Source: Thalassia testudinum (Eukaryota; Streptophyta; Magnoliopsida; Alismatales; Hydrocharitaceae). From it: 64,000 nucleotides of DNA. Of this stretch, positions 12,507 through 25,496 are shown one piece after another. Where the stretch lies: positions 9,306,501 through 9,370,500 of the forward strand of contig JAZHRO010000024.1 in the NCBI GenBank assembly GCA_037157565.1, given 5' to 3'. Below the pieces are notes generated by a model. The model made no database searches, had not been told where the DNA came from, and saw only the letters and a list, made by a program, of their open reading frames with translations. Numbering within the stretch: the first letter of the stretch is position 1; every line of letters begins with the position of its first letter. A program made the position numbers and the translations under genes.

Positions 12507-13639
12507 GAGCGACAGGGGCTGTTGTTTGGGATAAGCTCGATTTGGCCAGAGAACTCCCCCAAATTTGTGCCCTCCTCACTCCGGCCAACAGCCCGATGCT
12601 TCCGGTGACTCTTCCTCCCTCTTCTCATCGCTCTACCACCATACCAGTGGCAGAGCCAGCTCTGCCATTCTCCTCCGCGCCAGGCCATACCAGCTGGCAC
12701 TCTCTGACCCCTTCTCTTCGTCGCCACCCCCTCCTCTGGCACCTTCGTCTCCAGTGACGGCAAAGACACGCCGATGGCCATCACCTCCCTTTCGTCCGCT
12801 TTGCTAGGTAAAATCTCTTCCCCTTACTCTCTCCTTTATTTCCCCCTGTGAATTTGTTGTTTCTACCCCTCGACATCCACTGTCCATCGCCACCTTCTCC
12901 AGCTTCGGCCAAACCTCCAGTGAGGTGCTTCCGTCATTCCACTCACCCATCCACCTCGCCAAACACCTCAGAAGCTTCACCACTTCCCACTGACCACCTC
13001 TCGCCCTTCCACCGACCACGCCACCCACTGAAACTACCCCCCGAACAAACCCATCCTCTCGACCACAGAGCGACCTTGGAACGCATGCCTAGGCCACCCC
13101 GTGGCCAACCAACCCCCGCCTCACCTTCACCGTGATACGACGGAGGTTTTCTGATGTTCTGACGGAGCCGCGAGGCAGTGCTCGTGCTTTCAGGTTTTGC
13201 ACGCTGGCCACCATTAGCAACGGCTCGAGGAGGTTGAAAGCTCGCTCCAGGCTGACGGCTGCAGGGTTCCAGGTCCAGCAGGTTCGGGGAAGTCTCGTGC
13301 ATCCAGCTGTCCAAGCAATTGGCACTGTGAGGCCTGCAGCTGCTACAATTGGACGGAAGATCTCCTGCAGGCTTGTGAGCAACAGCGGGTGGAACATTAG
13401 TCCCACCTCGTGAACCTATGAGTGAGGTGTGCGAAAGAAATTGAATTTGTGATATTAGCTATTCGCCTCCAATTCACTGGGGTGAGGTCCCCCTCACCTA
13501 TGCACGCCTCGTCTGTGAACTAGCCCGCGGACCTGGTAACCCGACCCGACCCGATAACCTGGCTCTGGGAGAGCGTACCAAAGAGAGATTCAGAGAGAGA
13601 GAGAGACGCGCGGGGAGGGTAGGGGAATAGGTTTTGTTG

Positions 13640-14300
13640 CTTGGGGCTTGTGCAGGAAGAGGACGCTAAGGAGGAAGCAGCAAAAGGAAGCAAAGACTTA
13701 GCCGCTGCAAGTGAAGAAGAAGAAGAAGAAGAAGAAGAAGAAGAAGGACACCCTGTAGCAGAGGCGTGGCAGACCAAGAGAAAGAAGAAGAGAGAGATCA
13801 AGGGGCAGACAAGTAGGAGAAGAAGAAAGGAGGAGGAGCGGCTGAAGACTTCGTCGCACAAAGCGCAGCTGAAGAAGAAGGAAGTGGCAGCTGCTGAAGA
13901 AAGAAGAAGGAAACTCAAGGGAGAGGAGCAGCTGAAGAAAGAGGAAGAAGACAAGAAGGAGGAAGCTGCAGAGAAAGGAAGATGAAGAAGAGAAACTAAA
14001 GACAGAAGAAAGAAGAAGACAACTAAAGATAGAAGGGAAAGAGAAGAAAAGACAAAAGTAGAAGCTGAAGAGGAGAGAAGCCAACTGAAGAAGGAAAAGG
14101 CACAGTGCAAGAAGGAGAAGAAGAAGGAAGCCGAGCAAAGAAGAGAAGAAGAAGAAACCAAGAGAAAAATCGGCAGGGCACTGTAGTAAAGGGGCAGATA
14201 AGGTGTCTGATTCAAAGAATCAGAGATCCGAAAAAGGAAAGGCGGAGAAAGAAGAGAAGGAAGAGAGAAGAAGAAAGAAAGAAAAGAAAAAAAGAGAAAA
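13640..14300 (+). repeat. Purine-only tract in T3
   Basis: About 660 bp almost entirely of A and G on the sense strand, including a (GAA)n run near 13,715-13,745. Equivalent tracts lie in every T copy that covers this part. ORFs through it read as Lys/Glu runs on one strand and Ser/Leu/Phe runs on the other. Confidence 0.8.
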
Positions 14301-14776
14301 GGATTTTTGTTCACTCTCTCTCTTTAATTTTTGTAAAGTAGTATATTATAGTTAATTATGAATTTGTTGTTGGTGCTAGAGCACCACGATCATTTGTTTT
14401 GATGATAACAAAACACGTGTTATTTAACATTTGCACTTGGAGTCTTAGATTTCAGGTCAATTGCAAATGGGGACGTTATTAGACGGAATTCGAGCTCGCA
14501 TCCAAGACGGATTGGAGGAGCTTGATGGAGAACAGAGGGGATTCGCAAGGAGCGATAGATTGAAGATGGAAGGACAAGAAGAATAGGATAGAATTCCATT
14601 TTATTCCTTTCATGTACTTTTGTCGTTATTTTCTTACTCTTTATTTCCTTAGAACATTATATTAAAGAGCCTCAAAGTACCCTAACAGTAGTCCTAGGAA
14701 TACCGGCACAACCCTAGGATACTTAGGTTTTCTGTAGAGAACTTAGAAAACCAATATAGGGTTAAAACAACATTTC

Positions 14777-15306
14777 CAGATGTCTAATTCCAAAATCAGA
14801 CGTCTGATAATGTGTTTTAAGACGTCTGACTATTGATTCAGACGTCTGATAATATTTAGGCTGGACTTGGTAGTTCTGTCTGATGAAATTAGACGTCCAG
14901 ACTTTAGTCCAGACGTCTGATGATTTTGCCAGACGTCCAATTAGTGGACCGTTAGGCTGACTTAGCAAACACTGAAGATCTGACCGTTAGAGCCTTATCA
15001 GACGTCCTTAAGCCTTTCCAGACGTCTGATAAATGACCGTTTTGCCTTGGCTGACCTAAAATCTCTTGTCAAAGATTTTCTAGCCGTTGCACTCTCTTGG
15101 AAATCCATTCCCACGAAAAAATAGGTTTCCAGACGTCCAGACATAGTGCCAGACGTCCTGTATGTCGTCTGATGGACTTGCGCTAGAACCCTGTTTAGAT
15201 CTGATTCAAGTCAGGAAGAGACCCGCCCAAAATCAGACGTCTGACCTTATTTTCAGACGTCTTAAAGTGGTCTTCCAGACGTATGATGCCAGAATTAGAC
15301 ATCTGA
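14777..15306 (+). repeat. Array of GACGTC palindromes (CAGACGTCTG) in S1
   Basis: About 12 exact GACGTC cores, most inside CAGACGTCTG or CAGACGTCC, plus near matches (GATGTC, GACATC, GACGTA). They are spread over 530 bp with irregular spacing. The array starts about 410 bp into the LTR and ends 110 bp before the TATA box. ACGT cores are the general recognition core of plant bZIP factors. Confidence 0.8.
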
Positions 15307-15416
15307 TTACCCTGTCAATGCAATCATTGTCCCTGATTTCGGCCTTATTCTCTTGGGCTTTGCACCCAACGGCTATGGAAGCTTTCCTAAGCCTTCCACA
15401 GCCTTCCTAAGGCCTC

Positions 15417-15424
15417 TATAAATA
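15417..15424 (+). promoter_or_regulatory. TATA box of S1
   Basis: TATAAATA within CCTCTATAAATAGAGGG, itself a near-palindrome, followed by a C/A-rich leader. Strong match to a plant core promoter. Confidence 0.7.
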
Positions 15425-16211
15425 GAGGGGAGCCTTTGCACACCAACACACACCCAAGCAACATACTTTCCACTCTTTTGTGTCCAAAAAGAAGCCCTTG
15501 CTCTCCAAGCTCAAGCTCTACATCTTGATAGCATCAAGTCTTTGCGCACCCGCTCTCCCACCGTAGTTCACGAAAGTGACGTTGCGCCATTGTGTGGCTC
15601 ACGCACCCGCGTCATCGATCCGACGCACTCCTTGCAAAGGGGAGTTTCCTAATTCCTATAGAAGCTAGGTTTAAAATTACTTTGTTGGCTCTATAGGATT
15701 ATTTGTTATCTTTGTTATTTGGTTGGGTATTCGCTTTGCGAATTCCCGTCTCTTTCGTGGGACAAAATCTTTCTTGTGAAGAGAAGGGGTTGAGAAGCGC
15801 TACCCTCACACTTGTAGCGTGGTTGTAATTGAGGTTGAATCACCCTTGTTCAAAGTGATTCGTTTAGTGGATTTGATCAACTTGGTTGATCGGAAAATCC
15901 TAACTCGAGAGGGTTAGGTTGTGGTTTTCACCTGGTTTGGATTTCCACCTAAAAATTATTACATTGTGTGTTTGTTTATTTTGTGAGATTGGTATTTTTT
16001 CAATTCCGCATTTTTTACGTCACGCTGATCTCACCCCCTCCGAGTAGGGAATTACATTTGTATGCTTCTAGAATCAAAGTTTGCTCTCTGAATTCGTCCT
16101 CGGGATATTCTAAATTTCGAGTTATAAATTTTTATTTGTTTTTGCGGAGAGTTCATCTATATTACAACGGGATATCTGTTAAAACACAATCTAGCCACGC
16201 AAAACATTAAC

Positions 16212-19200
16212 CTAAGTCTTTTCTTACACGATTAATTAAGACTTTTAACCTTAATTAACTGTGTTAAGATTGTACACATCACCTGGATCCACAACAGGTT
16301 GCTGTGGCAATGAAATTGAGGAAGAAAGTGGCCTCTATCACAAACAACTGATGAAGGAGGAAGGGGAACTGGAGAATGGACGAAAGGATCGGCTCAGGAT
16401 GGAGGGAGTTGATTGCATGTGTAGAGAGCTGAGGAGGGACTTAAGTAGGTTGATCATTGGATCTGGGCACTGTAGTGGTAGGATTAGGCAATTAGGTCTT
16501 GGGCAGTGGAGATGGAGTCGAGGAGCACGCGAGCATTCAAATCAAAATGCCACCGTTGGATGAGATCTAGAGGGGTTAGGTGATCACATGCGCCAAAGAG
16601 CATGAAGCTTCGATTGGAGTTGGCCCTTTGGATCTAGAGATCATGAGATGAACGACAGAGATTGGTCGTATTCTTGTGGTGTGAATAGTAAATCGCCTGC
16701 TACTGCTCTTTTGGTGAATTTGTGGAGAAGCCCTATGGTGCGAAGGGGTAGAGAATTTGCATGCAGACCCAAAAGTGATGAAGAATGATAGCAGAGCCAT
16801 CCTCAAGTCTTGCAAAGAAGCCCTTGGCTGTTATCAAATCGGTCCCTAGAGGTTTTAATGTGAATAAATCTTTATGAACTAAATACCTAAATGTAAAGCT
16901 CTAAATGTAAGGTCCTAGTGATGTTCAAATGCAACTAAGTTTTATTAAAGCTTAATTGAACATTTAAGAAGTTGATTTCACTTTTGATTTGAATTTTTGA
17001 ATTCAATTGTGTGTTCAATTTACATTTGAATTATCAATTTATATTAATGAATAGAAATCTCATTTTATGCCTTAATCTTGCATTTTTAGTATAAATTGAA
17101 TGTTTTAGGTTATTTCTGTTATTTCCTACACTTAACCCTTTTCATTAGTTGTATAGTGTTTAGCATATTTTCTAGTTTAACTTAGACATTTTAGCTATGA
17201 TAAGTCACACCTCATCACCTAACATTACATAATAATTCACATAATTGAAGAACCATGCCAACCTATGTCATATGAGGGTTTAGATTTGATCAACTATTTG
17301 GGATTTGTCTTTAGGTGGGCTTGGGTTGGATCAACCCATGCTACATTTAGTGGAGCATTGTCCAAACGATGGTGTGTACGGCAACTATTAGGGTTTTTGC
17401 ATCTACTAATGATTACAATGGACTTTCTTCAACTACATCCACCCTAATGGCTCTCTAGACTAATCCTTATTGTTTTATCTCAAGAAGCTCGATATGTGCT
17501 CCACCCGACTTGTAGGAGAGGGGAGAGCTAAAGGGCTGAGGGAAAAGAGAGAAGAGAGAGCTTTGGATATGAAAGGAAATCCTACCTCTTTCTTTTCTGC
17601 AGCTGTGCTCACAAAGAGGATGAGAATTGTGTGAGTGAGAGGGTGCCAAAAAACATAGATAACCATGCTTAGCATTTTATATTTATGTATATAACCCCTC
17701 AAATTATTTTTGTATCCTTATGTACCCTTGGAGGTAAAGCTTTGACTACAAAATTGTCATTTTGGATTAAAAATATTGAGCAACACATGCTTTTCATCTC
17801 CCTCATTTCCTAATATTAAAATTTTGCTACAGTTGCTTTGAACTTTTGCGAAGTCTACTTCTCAATTTTATATAAAATGCTCCTTTTTCACTAGTTGGAC
17901 TTCAACCTCTAAGAGGATACTGACCTCTTAATTAATCCTAACATTGTTAAATGCCAGCTCAAATTTGGCTTCGTTGAAAATTTAAAATGTTGAAATAGCA
18001 CACTTGTAAAACCAAGCAACTTCACAAGAGACATCTATAAAATTATGAAAAATCTAGAGGTATAAATGTAATGGGCAAACGTTGACTTATACCAGCAGGC
18101 CAGTATGTAAAAATCTCTTACTTATGTACTCTTGTAGACAAAAATAGAACTGATTGGATCTATGGAGGAGCTTTACATGAGGGACATGACTTCACAACAC
18201 ATCAATGATAGGCTATCACCGATTATCATTAATTTAACAAAGAATCAATGGGATCATATAGATATTCAATTACATCCTATCTCTTCGCGAAGCATTAGAT
18301 CTCAAGAATGTTTGATCTGAGCGTTTCTTTTTAGGCCCTATCGGGTTTAGAATAGGGAATAAAAAGCCTACTCTCAATGAACAATCATAGAAAATGACAA
18401 GAAATTTAGTTATTCAGTTTTACCTAGGAAAGATATAGGTATAGTGAAAGTGTGATAACTCTTAGAACTTACATTACGTGGAGTTCAAGTATAGAAAATC
18501 ACTTTTCTCTCTCCGTCACTTTGTGCACATGTCAAAGAGATTTCTGGATCATGGTAATCGAGGTCAGATGCCCGATTACCAGTTGACAATCGTTATCCAA
18601 CATGGGATTCGCGCTCCTCAATAGCCATGAGGATGTGATCTTAAATGATCGTAATTCATATACCAGGTCAAGTAGTCGGCCAGTTCGAGGTTCACCTGGT
18701 CAACAAGGCCTTCAGGCGATTAAAGTAAAAGAAGGTTTGCTTGATCTGTCAGGTGAACTTGGAAACTTCTCGACAGTGCTGCTTTTTAGCCGAACATTCC
18801 TCCTTCTGCCCATGCCTGTTAAGTGGATAGGCGGGGGGTGCCCTTGTCGAACTGTCCACTTTCCTTGTCAAAGTATTTGTTAGGTCAAATAGTCAGGTAT
18901 TGCCTGATTGAATTTTTTATCCTTTTTTTTATTGAACCTCTCTAGACTTATTCTTGAATCTTTATGAAACCTTCAGCAATTGAACTTAACTAACGATTTT
19001 TCCGTCCCTCACCGACATTGTAACACAATGAATCTATTTGAATTCTACCATCTTCGGGTAGCCAAACCTGGTTAGGTAGCTAGATCAAGCCAAATAAATG
19101 AGTACTGCTTCCCGATCGAAGCTCCCAACAGCTAAGATGTTGCTGGAGGAGTGCGTGACTGACAACTAAGGTTTCTCATCTTTTTATTTCGTGTGACAGG

Positions 19201-19871
19201 TAAGCGACAGATATCCAACAGCAAACAATAGGGCAAGGAAATGACACGCCAAATCAAAAGGTTCCTCCTGGGATATGCCATGAGAGATATGGGAATTCCA
19301 TGACAGCAAACAAGTGCTTGCATGCAGTACTCCCTCATGCCGCATCGATCACGGGGTGACCACGTGCAACTCATCTCACATTTCTCTCAAACAATTAATT
19401 ATATTGTAAGATTTCATGCTATGATCCTAATTATGGAAGAGAGCACACTCAACAAAACATAGGAGTATACTCAACAATTACTCCTTTTTTGTATGCATGG
19501 AACTCACATATACATGCTAAAAGCAACACGTGTTTGGCTTCGAAGCCAATTATGGCGAGGAGACATATCAAAATGATCTGAAATGGGCTGTCGATGATGT
19601 CTGGAGCATAACTAGACAAACTTGCATAATCCATCTGTAAGGTGTTAGATACCCCAAGCTAATTGTTAAAATTAATTAATTAGGAGAATGACGCAATTTA
19701 CATAAAAATATGTAACCTTCCCGAATAAATATAATAGTTGAAGTATATTTGAAGAAAAAGAACATCATTGTCTCATCCCTCACTTATTTGCGGCTGAATC
19801 AACTTGGCATGCACACGCTAATTAAAATGCCCTGCTGAAAAGTTAAATTCCCACACACTACTTATAATCTC
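16212..19871. other. Intergenic DNA, no gene recognised
   Basis: The first part may be Athila-like LTR sequence distal to T3. The rest is AT-rich. The longest ORF (about 93 codons, 18,602-18,883) resembles no family I recognise and has no conserved context. 18.5-19.1 kb is somewhat less AT-rich and could be a retroelement scrap, but no ends or domains are visible. Confidence 0.4.
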
Positions 19872-19874
19872 TAA

Positions 19875-20205
19875 GGTCTTATTTGATAAGAAAAATTGTT
19901 AGGAGGGATAAAAATTAAAAGAATTAAAAGGTTTCAATATCATTTGATTGAATTTGTTGTCTTGTGAAAAAAAGTTAAAGAATTTTATTCTACTTAAGGT
20001 ATTTGTTTAATAGAATAAGTAAGTGATATAAGAAAGAAATTAATAAAAAAAAGAGGTTAATAAAATTAACCAGAGGAATTAAATAACTCAACGAGGGGAT
20101 GAGGGTGAAACTATTTAAACTCGAAATTAAGTGTGCAATTTCAACGTCGACAAATTTTGGAATAAAAGTTGGGTGCGCTGATTAGCAAATCAAACAAATA
20201 ACACC
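19875..20205. mobile_element. Tourist/Harbinger-like MITE
   Basis: A 331-bp element with inverted ends GGTCTTATTTGAT / (A)TTTGTTATTGTGG-like (right end reads CAAATAACACC), flanked by TAA on both sides (19872-19874, 20206-20208). GG-K-TTATTTG ends with a 3-bp TAA/TTA duplication are the hallmark of PIF/Harbinger MITEs. No coding capacity. Confidence 0.65.
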
Positions 20206-20208
20206 TAA

Positions 20209-23029
20209 GACACTTATGAGAATCGAATTAAACATGAATAGTGGAACACCTACCAAGAAATGTAGCCGGAGGTCTTCCAAAAATATAGAAATATTATAAT
20301 ATATTGATGCCCTTTAGTTGTTCAATTGGGGTCATATATAAATAAATAATAAGGTCGATCATCATCATCATCGTTCGACAACTCACCACCGACCTCTCAC
20401 CATCCTCTTTTCCCCCTAATGACCCTCCCCAACCCATCCACCCACAAACAACCGCTCTCCCACCAACCACCACCACGGGACTCCCCCCTACGTCCCCACC
20501 TCCTCCCATTTTTAGTTTTAAGTGTTTATATCTTGTAAGGAATCTATTTAAATATTATTTTATTTTTTCAAAATTTTATTACCAAATATATCTTTATTCA
20601 ATGATCCGCATAACTTGACTCAATCCATCCAAATTTATGGATTGGATTGGATTTTGTTCGACAGGTTCAATTAGATTGAAAAAATCTAAACTCTCAAATC
20701 GTAAGTTAGATCTGAATTGAATCGAGATTCGACTCGTGAACACTCGTAATAAATAGAAGTCCAAGTCCAGAGTTCTTCTAGCAGATTACCGTAGGAAAAC
20801 ATTATTTGCAAATTTTGCCCTTTCTATGGAAAGGAATCAAGGCTAAGGACAAGTGTACTCCACGTAAATACAGATCAAGGGGGCAGAGATTCACGGTAAT
20901 AAGATCGGTGCGAGGAGTTGAGAGGGTGAAGAGTATGGTCCAAGGCCTAATGTTAGCATGCATCACTGTGGTCTCTACTACTCCTTTTACCTGTAAGGTT
21001 AGGTACTGGTTGGAGATCATACAGATCGCGAATTAAAAAGATCAAATGGAGATAATAGATGTGTGATGGTGAGGATGTGATTGCTGGCAAGCAGCACGTT
21101 TTGGTATATGTACGCATGCATGGGGGCTTCGGGTGAGACGTGGGAGAAGGCTGTCCTTGCGATTGGAGTGGTGGATTTGGTGGACGTGCGACCAAGTGAT
21201 CGGTTTCATTGGGCACCGGTTGGGTGAATGGGACCAACATTTCACATCAGGAGAGTCAAACTTCCTTCTAAATTTTCTCACGCACGTTCAATTTATTGAT
21301 ACGTAGAGGTTACTTACGGCGTCATCATTGATGTCAACATGTGAATTAAGAGGTAGCTAGGAAGTGGCATATCTTACGGTATATTCCCTTGCCCATTACA
21401 GCAACTCGATTTCTGAAGGAAGCGAGTGGCAGAGGGATTTGGGTTGACTTTCCGACGAGAAAACCTGAAGGTTTGTTGCTGGGATATTTGGTTAATTTAT
21501 AAATAAATAAATGGGATGGTTAGGTGGTGGTGGAATCGAATCCCAGGTATTTCCTCTAGCTAGATTGGGTTCAACTGGGTAAGAGAATCCATGATTTCAA
21601 ATTTAAAGCATTGTTAATTAGTAGGATTCGGGTGACCCACTGGAGTAGAAATAAGAGCTTCATTCATTAATTAACGGGCAAAGATTTGGGTAATGTCTTG
21701 TTGAAATGATATAGGTGGTTTGAAAATTTGTACATTAGTTGGAGAATAACTCGTAGCTCACCAACTGATTTTTTAAATAGTATGAAGCTTATTTATAATT
21801 CAATGACCTCATTAATTATGACATTAGCCGTAACATCTTAAGAATAATCACATATGGAAAACTCGTGGAAATGACTGGCGATCGGTGATAGAGTATTGAG
21901 AGCTGGACAATTTGAGATCAAGCATTTCCTGTGTCCATTTGGGATTAATATTCCTTAGCTAGTAAATAAGATCATAGCCTCATATGTATCTTACTTTTTT
22001 CTTCATAGGCTAAAAGTTGCATGCAGGAATACATAGTCAACCATGTGTACACAATATTTTCCATAATGATGCATTCATATAATTCAAATTTCATCTACCA
22101 ATTTGAGATTGACGAAGAAAATAATTGCAAATTATAGAAAAGACCTCGGTAAGGTCAACGATTGCGTAAGGTTGAAAACACATCAAATCCCGAAACCGTA
22201 GAACGGGAAAGGTGGGGTTGACTTTCCATTACGTTAGTGGGAATCGGAGATGATCCCCGGAGACCTTGCTTGGTAGGAGGAATTGGCTTTTAATTCCACA
22301 AATTAACCTCCCCCAACCACCCGATGCCCATCTAATGCAGCTTCCTTTGGAAAGCTGGTAGCTTTTTCTAGCATTGTAAAATGTGCCTGTCAATTCTCCA
22401 TGTAATCTCTACGTTAGCTATAGGCGTATGCAACAATTTTTTTCCCTCGTCCGCCACAACAATATGTCATACACGCAAAAATACTCAAAATCTCTTCATT
22501 TTAAGTAGATCTCTGTTGTAAACGAAGCAAATACAAGCGTTTAATTTCTACCTTATTTTAATAAGGGAAAAACCAAATTTGTTTCCATATTTTGATTTAT
22601 CTACTTTTGAGGCCCAGGGAAGATTCAATGTTTAATATTATAGCATATCGTACGAATGATATTGTAAAACTGCCATGACTAGTTCTGGAAACTTCATTTA
22701 ACTAAAATATTTGCATCCATGGCTTAGATTCATGTCCTACATTTTACGTTATTTGTTTCTTATATTGAACGTAAATTTATTATTTTACGTTATATGATAT
22801 TTGCAGTAACCATCTGCTATTTTATTTAGCTAAACTAACCGAATAAAAGTATTATATTTGTAATGAAAGTACTATATTTCTATCCATCCCTCTTATTTGT
22901 TATGTCCAACAATATCTCGTGCCATGCTAGTAAATTAATCATTATTTACGTTTACAGTGACAGTGTTTGTGATGTTTCATAGAAGTTAAATTATCTTTTT
23001 GGTGTGAATTGGAAAATATAAAAGTTGAT
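20209..23029. other. Intergenic DNA, no gene recognised
   Basis: AT-rich, with many stops in all frames. GGTTGACTTTCC occurs at about 21,442 and 22,214 (W-box TTGAC core), with nothing else to tie it to a gene. Short ORFs at 20.3-21.3 kb show no family signature. Confidence 0.4.
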
Positions 23030-23480
23030 ATATAGTAGTGTGAATGTGGTATTCATTTGATATATCTTTTTTTTATAGTAAAAAAGACTCACACATGGTG
23101 GGATCTACCATTATTAAAACAAAAAATTACTTTCGTACGAGTGTAAACTATTCAAATCACCTTAATTCAAAATTACTTTACATCGGTGTAATCTTACTTT
23201 GTACCAGTGTAAAATTATTTTAAAGATGAAAAATGATGTTGCATCGATGTAAAGACACCTTATAATAATTATCACCAGTATAAAATGATTTTGCACCGAT
23301 GTAAAATCATTCAAAATAATTTATCACCGATAGAAAATAGTTTATCACCTGTTAATTTTAAGTCAAATTGGTGTGAGAATTTTTTTGAATGTGGTAGGTC
23401 CCACTACGTATCAAGTCTTACATTCTTTTGTTTCTTTACATTAAATATCAATTATCAAGTAAACTCTCATTCACAACTCT
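23030..23480. mobile_element. Long-TIR MITE, copy M1
   Basis: Imperfect inverted arms of about 75-110 bp: the left arm includes GTGTGAATGTGG...TTTGATA and GGTGGGATCTACCA (23097-23110). The right arm reads the reverse, TGGTAGGTCCCAC (23392-23404)...TATCAAG...CATTCACAAC. Between the arms are several copies of ACCGRTGTAAAATCA-like motifs. The 40 bp at 23421-23460 are identical to 35241-35280 in M2. Long arms suggest a Mutator-like MITE, but no duplication was found. Confidence 0.55.
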
Positions 23481-25496
23481 GTATGAAGAATAAGAATAAG
23501 ATCCACAAATTTTTCCACATTATTTTTTACATTAAGATCTATATTTTCCTACTTTTTAGCTTAAATTTTTTTTTATAAATATTTAATATACTAGCCTTTG
23601 CAAACAACTCAATAAAATTAGGAAAAATCACCTAATCTCTACTTTCCTATTAACATTTCCATCCTCATTCTATCTAAAAAAAACATCTCAAATCAAATAA
23701 ACTCCTCTACTTCCTCACCGAGACAACTAAATTACCCGACCACTAAAACTCTTTAATTACTCTACTTTTTTTTCGCTTTCTTTTTTTTTTATTCCTCGTG
23801 TAAATTTCATTTAACAAATAAAAAATAGAAAAGCAACGACCCTTCCCCCGTTACAGAAAATAGGGGGACTCGCAACCTGGTAGAGAGTCACGTCAAAGTT
23901 TATCTTCTCGTTACGATTGAAAGATGAAGATGATGAACGTCAAATTGATAGTTGATTGGATCGTAGGAAACCCATCGCTCCTTACCAAACGGGGCAGAGG
24001 GTTGGTGAAGAGGTCCACCTCCTCCTACCGTAATTGACGTTGACTCGTACAACCGTGTTCCTACGTAGAACGTACGTCACCGTGCCATCGTATGTCGTGG
24101 TCGTGGGAACGCCTTGATCTATTGATGTCAACGTACTCCTCCACTCGACAGAATATTCCACAGCTACCAAAAGTCTAGTCGTCTACGTTGTTATTCCCAT
24201 CAACAGGTCAGAGCGCGTGGCACGCCCTTCTGGGCTGACGTATCTCCGCATATTAATTTACCTACTGCAACCTAGAAAGATTTGAAAGGATCTACGATTT
24301 TTTCTTTCTTTTGCGGGAAAAGATGGAGGTCATAATTCCAACCAGTTTTTTTTATCAAGTCCTTTTTTTTGTCTTTTTTTTCTTTTAGCTTAAAAATAAT
24401 CGTGAATGCCAAATCGGTAAAAATAAATCGAAGCTTTTAGCTCGAATCTATGTACTAGATTTTCTTTTATGGTTATGAATAAGAAGTGATTCTCTGATGT
24501 GCATGTTCTTAGTTGCTATGGTAAAGAGAAAAAAAAGAAAAGGTAGAAAGAAGGCAGGAATTACGTAGAATGGAATCATGGATTAGAAAGGAGAGGGAGT
24601 TCTTCCCTAGTTGGATAAAAGATGATATTTATGTAAGTGACTTGGAGAAGGATAAATTCTTGCTCTTGTGAGGAGATGGACTTTTCCTTGAAACCTTTTT
24701 TATAGGGAATAAGATAAGACTTGACTCATGATCATTATATTTAAATGTTTTGTACTCTATCAATGAGATCATTTAGACGAGAAACTACAACCCATTTACT
24801 GTCGTGTGCATTTACCAGAATTTTGTCATCTCATCAATGTAGATAACTTCAACTAGGAATAGCATATTTAGACTAACTCATAGACCTTCCCTTTGCTCCT
24901 CAATTGAGCAAAATCCTAGTTTCTTTCCCCTTCTCTCTTTGATATTCGTATTTGATTTTCTACTCTACCTCTCTGTAGTTGAGGTTTAACTCTAATCTAG
25001 CTATATGCATACGCACAAGCACACATGCAATCTATATTTGTAGAAAGGGTGCTGGCTTCCTTATGTAGCCATCTTACAAGTGATCAAATTAAAAGTAGGA
25101 GGCAATGGGTCGTCCAATTAAAAAAACGGGTTAAGTTTGTGGTTGCTAGGTCCACTCCATTCGATAGCAGTATAAGTGAGGGAATTATCCCTCAGTCAAA
25201 GGAGAGTCAAGGGATACAATTTATCTCACTTTATCAATCAACATTAACATCAAATGATCCTATTAAATGATATAATCAAAACCAATATATATTAAAAAAT
25301 ATCTCTACTCCAACATAACATATCATTAAAATGCATTTATTGTATCACATCAACACACTTACATCAAAATCATAATATTAAACAACTACTCATTCATTAA
25401 CATTACATTAATAAATCAATCATTTTATTTTATCATTTCTTCCACCATTCAAACAAGCACTCCTCTCCATTAATCCCAAGTTCCAACGGTACTTAA
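23481..25496. other. Intergenic DNA 3' of the first kinase
   Basis: AT-rich with poly-T runs; no gene recognised. It contains ACGT-rich DNA near 24,030-24,140 (TTGACGTTGACTCG and ACGTAC repeats). The part nearest the kinase would hold its 3' UTR; no clear polyadenylation signal could be assigned. Confidence 0.35.

Larger units (their letters stand above)
14368..16056 (+). mobile_element. S-family solo LTR, copy S1
   Basis: A 1,689-bp LTR from TGTTGGTGCTAGAGC to ...GGGAATTACA, flanked by exact duplications TTTGT (14363-14367 and 16057-16061). The flanks join to give continuous T3 sequence (GAATTTGTATGCTTCTAG), which proves the insertion. The early TTTTGATGATAACAAA string is typical of Sirevirus-like Ty1/copia LTRs; that assignment is inference. 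It carries the GACGTC palindrome array and a strong TATA box. Confidence 0.85.
11573..16211 (+). mobile_element. T-family LTR, copy T3, with its duplications
   Basis: The LTR runs from TGATGAGAACCTCATCA at 11578 to ...CCACGCAAAACA at 16206. It is preceded by TTAAT (11573-11577) and followed by TTAAC (16207-16211), a duplication with one substitution. Without the nested S1 LTR (14,363-16,056) it is 2,935 bp, close to T2. Landmarks are the promoter hairpin 12397-12432, TATA-like TATTTAAG (12499-12506), a purine-only tract (13,640-14,300), and the U5 motif CTCTCTGAATTCGTCCTCGG (16,081-16,100). It appears to be a solo LTR inside the Athila-like LTR. Confidence 0.8.

Noticed and set aside
14777..15306. 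CRISPR-like array
   Set aside because: Eukaryotic LTR context, unit of only 6-10 bp, irregular spacing, no leader or cas genes.
18602..18883. 93-codon ORF in the intergenic region
   Set aside because: No domain, no codon bias, no upstream promoter or neighbouring exon.
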